The notes under the pieces are model-generated. The model saw nothing but the letters and a program-made list of their open reading frames with translations. It made no database searches and was not told the DNA's origin. 64,000 nucleotides of DNA from Nitratireductor alexandrii (GTDB lineage Bacteria > Pseudomonadota > Alphaproteobacteria > Rhizobiales > Rhizobiaceae), in assembly GCF_004000215.1 (NCBI RefSeq), contig NZ_RBVY01000005.1:124001-188000 (forward strand), given 5' to 3'. Each line of letters begins with the position of its first letter. The stretch's first letter is position 1. A program made the translations under genes and the position numbers. Of the stretch, positions 34,860-43,195 are shown piece after piece.

Positions 34860-37696
34860 GAGCTCCACTCCTGACCGTATCGCAATTCGTCCGGTGCCTC
34901 GCCCAGCCGTTCGACGGGACGGAACTGCGGCTCGGAATGCGCGCCCGGCTCCGCCTTCTCGATCCTGACGCGCAGATCGTACCAGGCGGCCTGGCCGGTG
35001 ACCGGATCGGAATTCGACCATCGCAGCCCGTCGCCTTTCGGCGGCAGCAATTCGTGGATCAGATGGTTGAGCAAGAACCCCTTGGTCGCTTCGGGCGCGT
35101 TCTCGTCCAGCCCCCAGGCGCCCTTGCGTTTGCCGATCGCGTTCCAGGTCCACACCGTCGCGCCGTTGACGGCCTCCATGCGCGCCACCTCGACCTTGAT
35201 GCGCCCGTGCGGCGAGATCACCCAGGCCCAGTCGCCATCGGCCAGTCCGGCCGCGTCGCACACGGAGCCCGGCACGTAGAGCGGGTTCGCGGTATGGATC
35301 TGCCGCAGCCAGGCATTCATCGAGCCCCAGGAATGATACATCGCCGCCGGGCGCTGGGTGATGGCGTGCAGCGGGTAGCGCTCGCGGTCGATCGCCGCCT
35401 CCTCCAGCGGCCGGTACCAGTCCGGCAGCGGGTCGAAACTGTCCAGGATGCGGGCACGGTGGCTTTCAGGCGCGACCGGTTCGCGCACGCCCTGCGCCGA
35501 AAGCCGGAATTTTTGCAGGTTTTCCTGGTAAAGTTGAAAGATTACCGGCTGCGGCTGGTCGAAAAACCCCATTTTGACGGCAAAATCCTGATAGGCGCGG
35601 TTGGCGTGCTTGAAATAAAGCGCTTCGGCCGGGATCGGATGAGTGAAGAACGAGCCGTTTTCGATATAACGCTCGAGCTGTTCCGGATTGATCGCGCCGC
35701 GCCCTGCCCGGTCGCCCTGCATGCCGCGAAACCCGGCCAGCGGGCCGATGCCCGGCCGGCGCTCGTGGCGCACGATATAGTCGGCATAGTCGCGGTAAAG
35801 CGGCGTGCCGCGCGCGTCGACGAAACCCGGCAGTTTCAGCCGCGCGCCCAGATCGAGCAGCACCGACTGGAAGCCGCGCACGTCCCGGTCGGGTTCGACC
35901 ACCGGCCAGCGGATGGCGTCCTGAACCGCGTCCGGTTCCGAGATCGGCCGGTCGAGCATCGAAATGCAGTCGTGCCGCTCCAGATAGGTCGTGTCGGGCA
36001 GGACCAGATCGGCATAGGCCGTCATCTCGGAGGCATAGGCATCGGCGACGATGATGCGCGGAATGCGGTATTCGCCCGTCTCGCCGTCCTTGTCCTCCAG
36101 CATTTTTATCACGCCGGCGGTGTTCATCGACGAGTTCCAGGCCATGTTGGCCATGTAGAGAAACAGCGTGTCGATCGGATAGGGATCGCCGGCATGGGCA
36201 TTGGCGATCACCATATGCATCAGACCGTGCGCCGAGATCGGCGCATCCCAGGAAAATGCCTTGTCGATGCGCGCCGGGCGCCCGTCTTCGTCGATCAGAA
36301 GGTCCTCGGGCCCGCGCGGAAAGCCGAGATGCGGCCCGGCAAGGGGCTGTTCCGAGCCGAAATGCTCGGCCCGCCCGTGCGGGCGCGGATGCGCCTCGAC
36401 CGGTTTGGGATATGGCGGCTCGTATCGGAACCCGCCCGGACAGTCGATCGCCCCGATCAGCACCTGCAAGAGATGCAGCGCGCGCGCGGTCTGAAACCCG
36501 TTCGAATGGGCAGAAATTCCGCGCATGGCATGAAAGGAAACCGGCCGGCCGACGAAACCGTCATGGCGCGCGCCATGCATGTCCGTCCACGGCTGGTCGA
36601 CGAAAATCTCCTCCTCGAAGGCGACCCGCGCGATCTCGGCGGCAAGCCCGCATATCGTCTCGGCCGCAATCCCGGTCTCGGCCGCCACCGCCTCGGGTGC
36701 ATAACGCGCGTCGAGATATTTTTCGGCCAGAAGCTCGAAGGACGGCCGCGCGAACCGGCCGTCGCCAAGCTGATAGCGCCCCGAAAGCGCCGGGCGCGCA
36801 CCCTTGAGATCGTGATGGACGGCCTGCTCGGTGACGGTCTCCCAGATCAGCGCCCGGCCCTCGCGATCGCGCGCGAAAAGCCCGTGCTCGGCGGTGCCCG
36901 GCGCATCGATCACCAGCCAGGGCGCATTGGTGTAGCGCACCAGATAGTCGACATCGATCCGGCGCGTGCGCAACAATTCGTGGACCAGGGCCAGGATCAA
37001 CAGCCCGTCCGTGCCGGGGCGGATGCCGATCCAGTTGTCGGCGACGGCCGAATAGCCGGTGCGCACCGGGTTGACCGACACGAACCGCGCGCCGCGGCTC
37101 TTCAGCTTGGAAATGCCGAGCTTGAGCGGGTTGGAATCGTGGTCCTCCGCCACCCCGAACAGCACGAAAAGCTTGGTACGGTCCCAGTCGGGCGCACCGA
37201 ATTCCCAGAACGCGCCGCCGATGGTCATGATGCCTGCCGCGGCCATGTTGACCGAGCAGAACCCGCCATGGGCGGCATAGTTGGGCGTGCCGAACTGCTG
37301 CGCCCAGAAACTGGTCAGGGCCTGGCTCTGGTCACGGCCGGTGAAGAAGGCGAGTTTTTTCGGATCCGTGCGGCGCACCGACCCCATCCACTCGGTGGCG
37401 AGCCCGAGCGCCTCCTCCCAGGAGATGCGCCGGAACCGGCCCGAGCCGCGCGGCCCGCTCCTCAAGAGCGGCCCCTCCAGCCGCGCCGGCGCGTAATGCT
37501 GCATGATGCCGGCCGATCCCTTGGCGCACAGCACGCCGCGATTGACCGGATGGGCGCGATTGCCTTCGATATAGCGGATCCTGCCATCCTTGAGATGGAC
37601 GTCAATGCCGCATCGGCAGGCGCACATATAGCAAGTGGTCTTGCGCGTTTCGTCGCCGACGGGATTGGACAGCGCAAGGCGTGGTTGCGGACTCAT
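34856..37696 (-). CDS. soeA: Molybdopterin subunit SoeA of a cytoplasmic sulfite dehydrogenase
   Basis: This 946-residue DMSO-reductase-family enzyme has an N-terminal [4Fe-4S] motif (CYMCACRC ... CAKGS), then molybdopterin domains with FFTGRDQSQALTSFWAQQFG and GGAFWEFGAPDWDRTKLF. The last two matter for identity, as I recall almost the same segments in roseobacterial SoeA. There is no twin-arginine signal, so it is cytoplasmic, as SoeA is. The reaction is two-electron oxidation of sulfite to sulfate, with electrons passed to quinone by SoeBC. The ATG at 37696 follows GGGAG eight bases upstream. An operator-like dyad lies at 37716-37731. A polysulfide or thiosulfate reductase is the main alternative. 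Confidence 0.83.
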   Translation of the reverse strand: MSPQPRLALSNPVGDETRKTTCYMCACRCGIDVHLKDGRIRYIEGNRAHPVNRGVLCAKGSAGIMQHYAPARLEGPLLRSGPRGSGRFRRISWEEALGLATEWMGSVRRTDPKKLAFFTGRDQSQALTSFWAQQFGTPNYAAHGGFCSVNMAAAGIMTIGGAFWEFGAPDWDRTKLFVLFGVAEDHDSNPLKLGISKLKSRGARFVSVNPVRTGYSAVADNWIGIRPGTDGLLILALVHELLRTRRIDVDYLVRYTNAPWLVIDAPGTAEHGLFARDREGRALIWETVTEQAVHHDLKGARPALSGRYQLGDGRFARPSFELLAEKYLDARYAPEAVAAETGIAAETICGLAAEIARVAFEEEIFVDQPWTDMHGARHDGFVGRPVSFHAMRGISAHSNGFQTARALHLLQVLIGAIDCPGGFRYEPPYPKPVEAHPRPHGRAEHFGSEQPLAGPHLGFPRGPEDLLIDEDGRPARIDKAFSWDAPISAHGLMHMVIANAHAGDPYPIDTLFLYMANMAWNSSMNTAGVIKMLEDKDGETGEYRIPRIIVADAYASEMTAYADLVLPDTTYLERHDCISMLDRPISEPDAVQDAIRWPVVEPDRDVRGFQSVLLDLGARLKLPGFVDARGTPLYRDYADYIVRHERRPGIGPLAGFRGMQGDRAGRGAINPEQLERYIENGSFFTHPIPAEALYFKHANRAYQDFAVKMGFFDQPQPVIFQLYQENLQKFRLSAQGVREPVAPESHRARILDSFDPLPDWYRPLEEAAIDRERYPLHAITQRPAAMYHSWGSMNAWLRQIHTANPLYVPGSVCDAAGLADGDWAWVISPHGRIKVEVARMEAVNGATVWTWNAIGKRKGAWGLDENAPEATKGFLLNHLIHELLPPKGDGLRWSNSDPVTGQAAWYDLRVRIEKAEPGAHSEPQFRPVERLGEAPDELRYGQEWSS

Positions 37697-37715
37697 GAGC
37701 ACTCCCTTTCGCGAA

Positions 37716-37731
37716 AGTCTTATACAAGACT
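37716..37731. promoter_or_regulatory. Dyad operator upstream of soeABC
   Basis: AGTCTTATACAAGACT has perfect six-base arms around ATAC and lies 20-35 bases before the soeA start. It shares 13 of 16 bases with the site before the sulfosugar kinase at 3912. A repressor bound here would block transcription. The rest of the 169-bp gap to the next gene shows nothing else clear. Confidence 0.6.
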
Positions 37732-37865
37732 CAACCGCAAGGGAATGGACGACACCGCCACTTTTCACGACAAATCCGACGATCCGCCGCGCGCCGGCGC
37801 AATTCCAGGCAAAAGCGCCGCATCGCCCGAAGGCGATGCGGCACGCGATCCGGGAGGATGGATCG

Positions 37866-38297
37866 TCAGTTGACCACGTGGATACGCGTATTGCCGGGCC
37901 CGACCTGCTTGACCAGCGCATAAAGCTCGGCCGCATTGTCGGTACGCAGGCGCACGCAGCCATGCGAGGCCGGCTGGCCGAGACGTTTCACGGCGTTGGT
38001 GCCGTGAATGGCATACCCGCCGTGAAAGAAGATCGAATAGGGCATCGGCGACATGTCGTATTTGCGCGAATACCACATTCTGTGCATGCGGATCGGCCGA
38101 TACTGGCCGCGCGGCGTGATATAGCCGCTGCGCGCCGTCGACACCTTCCAGCGATGGATCACACGGCCATGCTTCTTGATCGTCATGGTCTGCGCCGAGA
38201 CGTCGACCGTCGCCACCAGGCTGGCGGCCCAGCCGCTTCCGCTCGCCGCCAGCACGACCGCCACGGCCGAAAAGACAGTGACTACCAGCTTCTTCAT
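37866..38297 (-). CDS. L,D-transpeptidase (YkuD), copy 1
   Basis: This 143-residue secreted protein has a signal peptide (residues 1-24, ending SGWAA) followed by a minimal YkuD domain. The catalytic motif is HGTNAVKRLG and SHGCVRL, with Cys as nucleophile. YkuD enzymes make 3-3 peptidoglycan cross-links or attach proteins to the wall. The domain is all there is, with no binding module. A paralogue is encoded divergently at 38539. It acts in the periplasm. Confidence 0.93.
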   Translation of the reverse strand: MKKLVVTVFSAVAVVLAASGSGWAASLVATVDVSAQTMTIKKHGRVIHRWKVSTARSGYITPRGQYRPIRMHRMWYSRKYDMSPMPYSIFFHGGYAIHGTNAVKRLGQPASHGCVRLRTDNAAELYALVKQVGPGNTRIHVVN

Positions 38298-38538
38298 GCG
38301 CTCAACCCCAAGCCACTTTGCCCTATCACCCAGCGTAAGGCGACCTTCGTGAACGGTAAGTGAACAGTTTTACAGAGGCCGCCGGCCTGAGACCCCAGGA
38401 TAGGCTCGGCACCTTGACGTTACGGCAACCCTGTGGACAAGCTGTGGACAGGCCGGCGGCGAGGTCTAACAAAAAATTGAAGCGCCGATAACGGGAAGGA
38501 AACGCCAGCTCGTTATAGGCTGTTGAAATTGTTCCAGT

Positions 38539-38988
38539 ATGGGCGGGGTGAAGTTCATGTTGCGCTATCTTCTTTCCTTGGGTTTTCTCGGTTTCCTCGT
38601 GCTTGCCACACCGGCGGACGCACATGCGGTTCGGCTGGAGGCGCGGGTGGACCTGTCGTCCCAGACGATGACCGTCGTGCATCGCGGCGTGGTGAAATAT
38701 CGCTGGAAGGTCTCGACCGCGCGGCGCGGCAAGGTGACGCCGGTCGGCACGTGGCGCGCAAAATGGCTGTCGCGGCACCATCGTTCGAGCCGTTACAACA
38801 ATGCGCCGATGCCCTATTCGATCTTTTACAACGGCAACTACGCCATTCACGGCACCAATGCGGTGAAACGCCTTGGCCGTCCGGCCTCGGCGGGCTGCAT
38901 CCGGCTGCATCCCTCCAACGCCGCGATCCTGTTCCGGCTGACCCAGCGCGAGGGGTTGAAGAACATGCGCGTGGTGGTGCGCCGCTGA
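38539..38988 (+). CDS. L,D-transpeptidase (YkuD), copy 2
   Basis: This 149-residue paralogue of the 37866 gene has a signal peptide (ending near PADAHA) and the same YkuD core, with HGTNAVKRLG and the nucleophile Cys in SAGCIRL. The His before Gly in the usual SHGC is Ala here, a change that may alter activity. Starts at 38539, 38551 (GTG) and 38557 are all possible; the later ones give a more compact signal peptide. The two genes share a 241-bp divergent promoter region and probably arose by duplication. Confidence 0.9.
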   Translation: MGGVKFMLRYLLSLGFLGFLVLATPADAHAVRLEARVDLSSQTMTVVHRGVVKYRWKVSTARRGKVTPVGTWRAKWLSRHHRSSRYNNAPMPYSIFYNGNYAIHGTNAVKRLGRPASAGCIRLHPSNAAILFRLTQREGLKNMRVVVRR

Positions 38989-39109
38989 TCGCGGTCCCAC
39001 TCGTTTGAGTGCGCCGCCGGTTCCATAAGGAGCCGGCGGTAACATTTGTTCAAGACCGGCCGGCCGGCATTTGCGATCAATGCGTCCATCGCAACGCCAG
39101 GAGACGGCC

Positions 39110-39538
39110 ATGCAAACCCCTACCGCCATCGAGGCCCCGCGCATCTTTCCCGCCATGCGCTTTCGCAACGCCGCCAGAATGATCGATTGGCTGTGCGAGG
39201 CGTTCGGCTTCACCCTACACGCCAAATATATGGACGGCGACACGGTCGCCCACGCCCAGCTTTCCTTCGGCTCGGCGATGATCATGTGCGGCGACATGCG
39301 CGACAATGCTTATGGCGATCTGGTCGGCGCGCCGGACGGCGCCGGCGGCAGATCGCTCTATATCGCCGTCGACGACGTCGACGCCTTGTCGGCGCGTGCG
39401 GCCAAGGCCGGCGCCGAGATCGTCGAGGGGCCGGTCGAGCGCGATTATGGCAGCCGTGAAGTCATCTGCCGCGATCCGGAAGGCAATATCTGGTCTTTCG
39501 GCACCTACTGGCCGAAAGCGCACCAACCGGCGGAGTGA
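39110..39538 (+). CDS. VOC/glyoxalase-family protein
   Basis: This 142-residue protein has the paired beta-alpha-beta-beta-beta modules of the vicinal oxygen chelate fold, with FRNAARMIDWLCEAFGF near the start and RDPEGNIWSFGTYWP at the end. It resembles the bleomycin-resistance/PhnB-like group. Metal ligands cannot be assigned. The ATG at 39110 follows CAGGAGA. The cupin gene starts four bases after its stop, so the two form an operon. The substrate is unknown. Confidence 0.85.
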   Translation: MQTPTAIEAPRIFPAMRFRNAARMIDWLCEAFGFTLHAKYMDGDTVAHAQLSFGSAMIMCGDMRDNAYGDLVGAPDGAGGRSLYIAVDDVDALSARAAKAGAEIVEGPVERDYGSREVICRDPEGNIWSFGTYWPKAHQPAE

Positions 39539-39542
39539 GGCG

Positions 39543-39950
39543 ATGGAGGACACCACTGCCCTGCCGGCCGGCGCGATCGTACTTGGCCCTGGCGAGGGCC
39601 GCAGCTACGACATGCCGACAATGCACGCCGTCTTCAAGGCCGACGGCGTGGAGAGCGGCGGCCGCTTCTGCGCTTCGGAATGGTGGCTCGCCCCGCGAAG
39701 CGCGGGACCCGGCCCGCACAGCCATGCCGACAATGACGAAATTTTCTACGTCGTCGAAGGAACCGCCTCGATCCGGGTCGGCGACAACTGGATCGAGGCC
39801 GACAAGGGCGCTTTCGTCCTTGTCCCGGCCGGCATCACGCATGATTTCGAAAACCGCGGCGATCGACGCGCGGGGCTGTTCAACCTGTTCCTGCCGGGCG
39901 GTTTCGAGCACAACATGCCGGCCATTCTCGCCTGGTACGCCCGCGCCTAA
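39543..39950 (+). CDS. Single-domain cupin protein
   Basis: This 135-residue protein is a small cupin. Motif 1 appears as PHSHADNDEIFYVVEG, giving two His and one Glu metal ligands, and motif 2 as GAFVLVPAGITHDFEN with the last His. Such proteins bind Fe, Zn or Mn and serve as dioxygenases, isomerases or sensors. It follows the VOC protein gene by four bases. No substrate can be read. Confidence 0.87.
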   Translation: MEDTTALPAGAIVLGPGEGRSYDMPTMHAVFKADGVESGGRFCASEWWLAPRSAGPGPHSHADNDEIFYVVEGTASIRVGDNWIEADKGAFVLVPAGITHDFENRGDRRAGLFNLFLPGGFEHNMPAILAWYARA

Positions 39951-40138
39951 AGCCCATAGCCCGGTCGACATCCGGCCGCCGGTCGCTGCGTTGACCGCGC
40001 TGTTGCCGGCTTGGCCAGAATCCGCACCCCGGATGCGCGAATTCGCACATCGGATTGTCGACCGTCGAGTTGCGCGGGCTCCTCATTGGTCTAGATTGGC
40101 CTCTCAGGACGGGTGAACACCGTTTCCGGGAGGACAAG

Positions 40139-41314
40139 ATGGACGCCATCGTGGAGGCCGCCGCAGGCCAGTTCGAACTCAACGAGGATCAGCGCGCGAT
40201 CCAGGAGATGGCGCAAAGCTTCGCCGCCGACAAGGTCGCCCCGCACGCGCTCGACTGGGACCGCGACGCGCATTTTCCCGCCGACGTGATCCGCGAGACC
40301 GGCCCGCTCGGCTTCGGCGGCATCTATGTCAGCGACGATGTCGGCGGCTCCGCGCTCGGCCGCCTCGACGCGGTGCTGATTTTCGAGGCGCTGGCGTACG
40401 CCTGTCCCGGCTTTTCTTCCTTCATCTCCATCCACAACATGGCCGCGTGGATGATCGACATGTTCGGCAACGACGCGCAGCGGCAAAAATTCCTGCCGCG
40501 CCTGTGCTCGATGGAATTGCTGGCGAGCTATTGCCTGACCGAGCCGGGCTCGGGCTCCGACGCGGCCGCGCTCAAGACCCGGGCCGCGCGCGCCGGCGGC
40601 AATGGCAGCGACTATGTGCTGAACGGCACCAAGCAGTTCATCTCCGGCGCCGGCGGCAACGATCTTTACGTGGTGATGGCACGCACCGGCGAGGACGGGC
40701 CGAAAGGCGTGTCGACCTTCGTGGTCGAAAAGGACACGCCGGGCCTTTCCTTCGGCAATGACGAGCGCAAGATGGGCTGGCATATGCAGGAGACGCGCCA
40801 GGTCGTGTTCGAGGACTGCAAGGTGCCTGCCGAAAACCTGCTCTCCGACGAAGGCGCCGGCTTCAAGATCGCCATGGCCGGGCTCGACGGCGGCCGCCTC
40901 AACATCGCCGCCTGCTCGCTGGGCGGCGCGCAGGCCGCGCACGATAAGGCGCTTGCCTATGCCGGCGAGCGCAAGGCGTTCGGCAAGACGCTCGACCAGT
41001 TCCAGGCGCTGCAGTTCAAGCTCGCCGACATGGAGACCGAGCTGAGCGCGGCCCGGCTCATGCTTTACGCCGCCGCCTCGCGGCTCGACCGCAAGACCCA
41101 CGACGCCTCGAAATGGTCGGCCATGGCCAAGCGTTTCGTCACCGATGCCGGCTTCGAGATCGCCAACGACGCGCTGCAGATCCATGGCGGCTACGGCTAT
41201 CTGCACGAATACGGCGTCGAGAAGCTGGTGCGCGACCTGCGGGTTCACCAGATCCTCGAAGGCACCAACGAGATCATGCGCGTCATCATCGCCCGGCACC
41301 TGGTCGGCCGATAG
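40139..41314 (+). CDS. Acyl-CoA dehydrogenase, probable isobutyryl-CoA dehydrogenase
   Basis: This 391-residue FAD enzyme has the acyl-CoA dehydrogenase signatures CLTEPGSGSDAAALKT and, near the C-terminus, QIHGGYGYLHEY, with the catalytic Glu probably in LEGTNEIMR. It passes electrons to ETF. Placement 113 bases before mmsB, the next step but one in valine breakdown, points to isobutyryl-CoA as substrate. The ATG at 40139 follows GGGAGGACAAG closely; upstream in-frame starts lack a site. The upstream cupin genes seem unrelated. Confidence 0.92.
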   Translation: MDAIVEAAAGQFELNEDQRAIQEMAQSFAADKVAPHALDWDRDAHFPADVIRETGPLGFGGIYVSDDVGGSALGRLDAVLIFEALAYACPGFSSFISIHNMAAWMIDMFGNDAQRQKFLPRLCSMELLASYCLTEPGSGSDAAALKTRAARAGGNGSDYVLNGTKQFISGAGGNDLYVVMARTGEDGPKGVSTFVVEKDTPGLSFGNDERKMGWHMQETRQVVFEDCKVPAENLLSDEGAGFKIAMAGLDGGRLNIAACSLGGAQAAHDKALAYAGERKAFGKTLDQFQALQFKLADMETELSAARLMLYAAASRLDRKTHDASKWSAMAKRFVTDAGFEIANDALQIHGGYGYLHEYGVEKLVRDLRVHQILEGTNEIMRVIIARHLVGR

Positions 41315-41427
41315 CCGCCGGGCAGCCGCACCGGGTAGGCCCATAGCCTGCTTGCCGGGCGCGCCCTTGTGCGCGTTTCATCATCGACCGACTATCCGCA
41401 CGTCGCATTTCCGAAGGAGACCCCGAC

Positions 41428-42312
41428 ATGACCACCATCGCCTTCATCGGCCTCGGCAATATGGGCAACCCGATGGCCGCCAACCTCGTCAAGGCCGGTC
41501 ATCAGGTCCGCGGCTACGACCTCGTGACCGACAATCTGGTGGTGGCCAAGGAAAACGGCGTCACGATCATGGCCAACGCGGCGGCCGCGGTGAAGGACGC
41601 CGACGTGGTCGTCACCATGCTGCCGGCCGGCAAACATGTGATCGCGGTCTACCAGGACGTGGTGCCCGGCGCGCGCGCCGGCACGCTGTTCATCGATTCC
41701 TCCACCATCGACGTGGAGTCCGCCCGCAAGGCGCACGCGATCGCCGAGGAACACGGCATGCTGTCGGTCGACGCGCCGGTGTCGGGCGGCACGGCGGGCG
41801 CGGCCGCCGGCTCCCTGACCTTCATGGCCGGCGGTGCCGACGCCGCCTTCGCCGGCGCCGAACCGATCCTGGAGCCGATGGCCGGTCGCGTCGTGCATTG
41901 CGGCGGGCCGGGCGCCGGCCAGGCGGCCAAGATTTGCAACAACATGATCCTCGGCATTTCGATGATCGGCGTGTCGGAGGCCTTCGTGCTCGCCGAAAAG
42001 CTCGGCCTGTCGCACCAGGCCCTGTTCGACGTCGCCTCGACCTCGTCGGGACAATGCTGGTCGATCACCTCCTATTGCCCCGTGCCCGGCCCGGTGCCGG
42101 CCTCGCCGGCCAACAAGGACTACAAGCCCGGCTTCGCCGCGGCGCTGATGCTGAAGGATCTACGCCTTGCCCAGGAGGCCGCCGCATCCGCCGGCGCCGT
42201 CACGCCGATGGGCGCGGAAGCCGCCCAGCTTTACGCCCTGTTCAATGCCCGGGGCCATGGCGGCGACGATTTTTCCGGCATCATCAATTTCTTGCGCGGC
42301 GATACCGACTGA
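41428..42312 (+). CDS. mmsB: 3-Hydroxyisobutyrate dehydrogenase
   Basis: This 294-residue NAD-dependent dehydrogenase has the N-terminal GLGNMGNPMAANLVKAG fingerprint, the substrate segment DAPVSGGTAGA, the catalytic Lys in GQAAKICNN, and the C-terminal NKDYKPGFAAALMLKDL signature typical of 3-hydroxyisobutyrate dehydrogenase. It oxidises 3-hydroxyisobutyrate to methylmalonate semialdehyde in valine catabolism. The ATG at 41428 follows AAGGAGACC. The same superfamily contains sulfolactaldehyde reductase YihU, but neighbours and signatures favour the valine role. A 374-bp non-coding region follows. Confidence 0.93.
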   Translation: MTTIAFIGLGNMGNPMAANLVKAGHQVRGYDLVTDNLVVAKENGVTIMANAAAAVKDADVVVTMLPAGKHVIAVYQDVVPGARAGTLFIDSSTIDVESARKAHAIAEEHGMLSVDAPVSGGTAGAAAGSLTFMAGGADAAFAGAEPILEPMAGRVVHCGGPGAGQAAKICNNMILGISMIGVSEAFVLAEKLGLSHQALFDVASTSSGQCWSITSYCPVPGPVPASPANKDYKPGFAAALMLKDLRLAQEAAASAGAVTPMGAEAAQLYALFNARGHGGDDFSGIINFLRGDTD

Positions 42313-42567
42313 GAAGCGCCAAGGGCTACGATCGGGGCAAAGGCGACGCGCGCCGACCGGCGCGATCGCCCGCCCACGCCTGCGCGATGGCCGCCGCGAC
42401 CCGGCGACGGAAATTTTCCAGGCGCCTTAACCGGAAAAAACGCCGAATTTAGACTTGCTTAAGCGCTTGCTAACCGCGCGGTAACGATGTCGGGCTAGAA
42501 CGGTTCACGAGGCGGTTGCGCAAGGCCGCCCGCCGCTCCGGATCAGGTCTCGCGTACCGGAGTCGTA

Positions 42568-42599
42568 CGTTTCGCAAGCGTATCAGTTGTCGCGAAACG
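42568..42599. other. Inverted repeat downstream of mmsB
   Basis: CGTTTCGC at 42568-42575 and GCGAAACG at 42592-42599 form eight-base arms around 16 bases. It lies in the 374-bp region (42313-42686) between the convergent mmsB and AhpD-like genes. I see no gene in this region, only this and the hairpin at 42614. Confidence 0.35.
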
Positions 42600-42613
42600 C
42601 CTGCGTATCTTGC

Positions 42614-42650
42614 AAAACCGCGTTCCTCCCGCCCGGAAGAACGCGGTTTT
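42614..42650. terminator. Bidirectional terminator between mmsB and the AhpD-like gene
   Basis: AAAACCGCGTTC and GAACGCGGTTTT pair perfectly over 12 bases around a 13-base loop. The stem has A-rich and T-rich ends on both strands, as expected for a terminator that works in both directions between convergent genes. Confidence 0.7.
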
Positions 42651-42686
42651 CGCATGCGCGCTCCACGCTTTGCCGGCCGGCCCTTG

Positions 42687-43097
42687 TCAGCCCTTCGGCA
42701 AGAAGGCCGCGTCGACCTGCGGGCGCAGCCCGTTGGCGAGCCGGTTGGTCTCGTTGGCCATGCCGACCACCGCCAGCAGTTCCATCAGCATCGCCTCGCT
42801 CATGCCCTTGGCGCGGGCGGCGGCCGTGTGCGAGTAGCTGCAATATTCGCAGCCATTGGTCGCCGACACCGCAACATAGATCAGTTCCTTGGTCAGCGGG
42901 TCGAGCGCGCCGGGCGCCATCACAGCCTTCAGGCTTTCCCACACGCGCTTCAACTGAGCCGGATCGTGCGCCAGCACCTTCCAGAAATTGTTGATCCAGT
43001 CGGTTTTGCGGGTCGCCATGATGTCGTCATAGACGGCGCGGACCTCGGGCGAGGCGTCCGCGTAGTCGATGGGTTTCACGATCGGCGGGTTGGCCAT
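42687..43097 (-). CDS. Carboxymuconolactone decarboxylase/AhpD-like protein
   Basis: This 136-residue protein has the AhpD redox motif CEYCSYSH (C-x-x-C and His) in a helical fold. Such proteins reduce peroxides or act with thiol partners. It has no neighbours in operon. The ATG at 43097 follows GGGAG; a frame open from 43115 lacks a site. It lies 98 bases downstream of the end of the aminotransferase gene on the same strand, so partial read-through is possible. Confidence 0.87.
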   Translation of the reverse strand: MANPPIVKPIDYADASPEVRAVYDDIMATRKTDWINNFWKVLAHDPAQLKRVWESLKAVMAPGALDPLTKELIYVAVSATNGCEYCSYSHTAAARAKGMSEAMLMELLAVVGMANETNRLANGLRPQVDAAFLPKG

Positions 43098-43195
43098 GAA
43101 CACGCTCCCTTCCATGCAAGGCTCGTTTTTCCGTGCGCCCCGCGCCCGCCCCTTGGGTGCCGGGAGAAAAAGGCGGGGCGCACGGGGACCTCTTC

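Noticed and set aside
41428-42312. mmsB as a sulfolactaldehyde reductase (YihU-like)
   Set aside because: The C-terminal NKDYKPGFAAALMLKDL signature and the neighbouring isobutyryl-CoA dehydrogenase point to valine catabolism.
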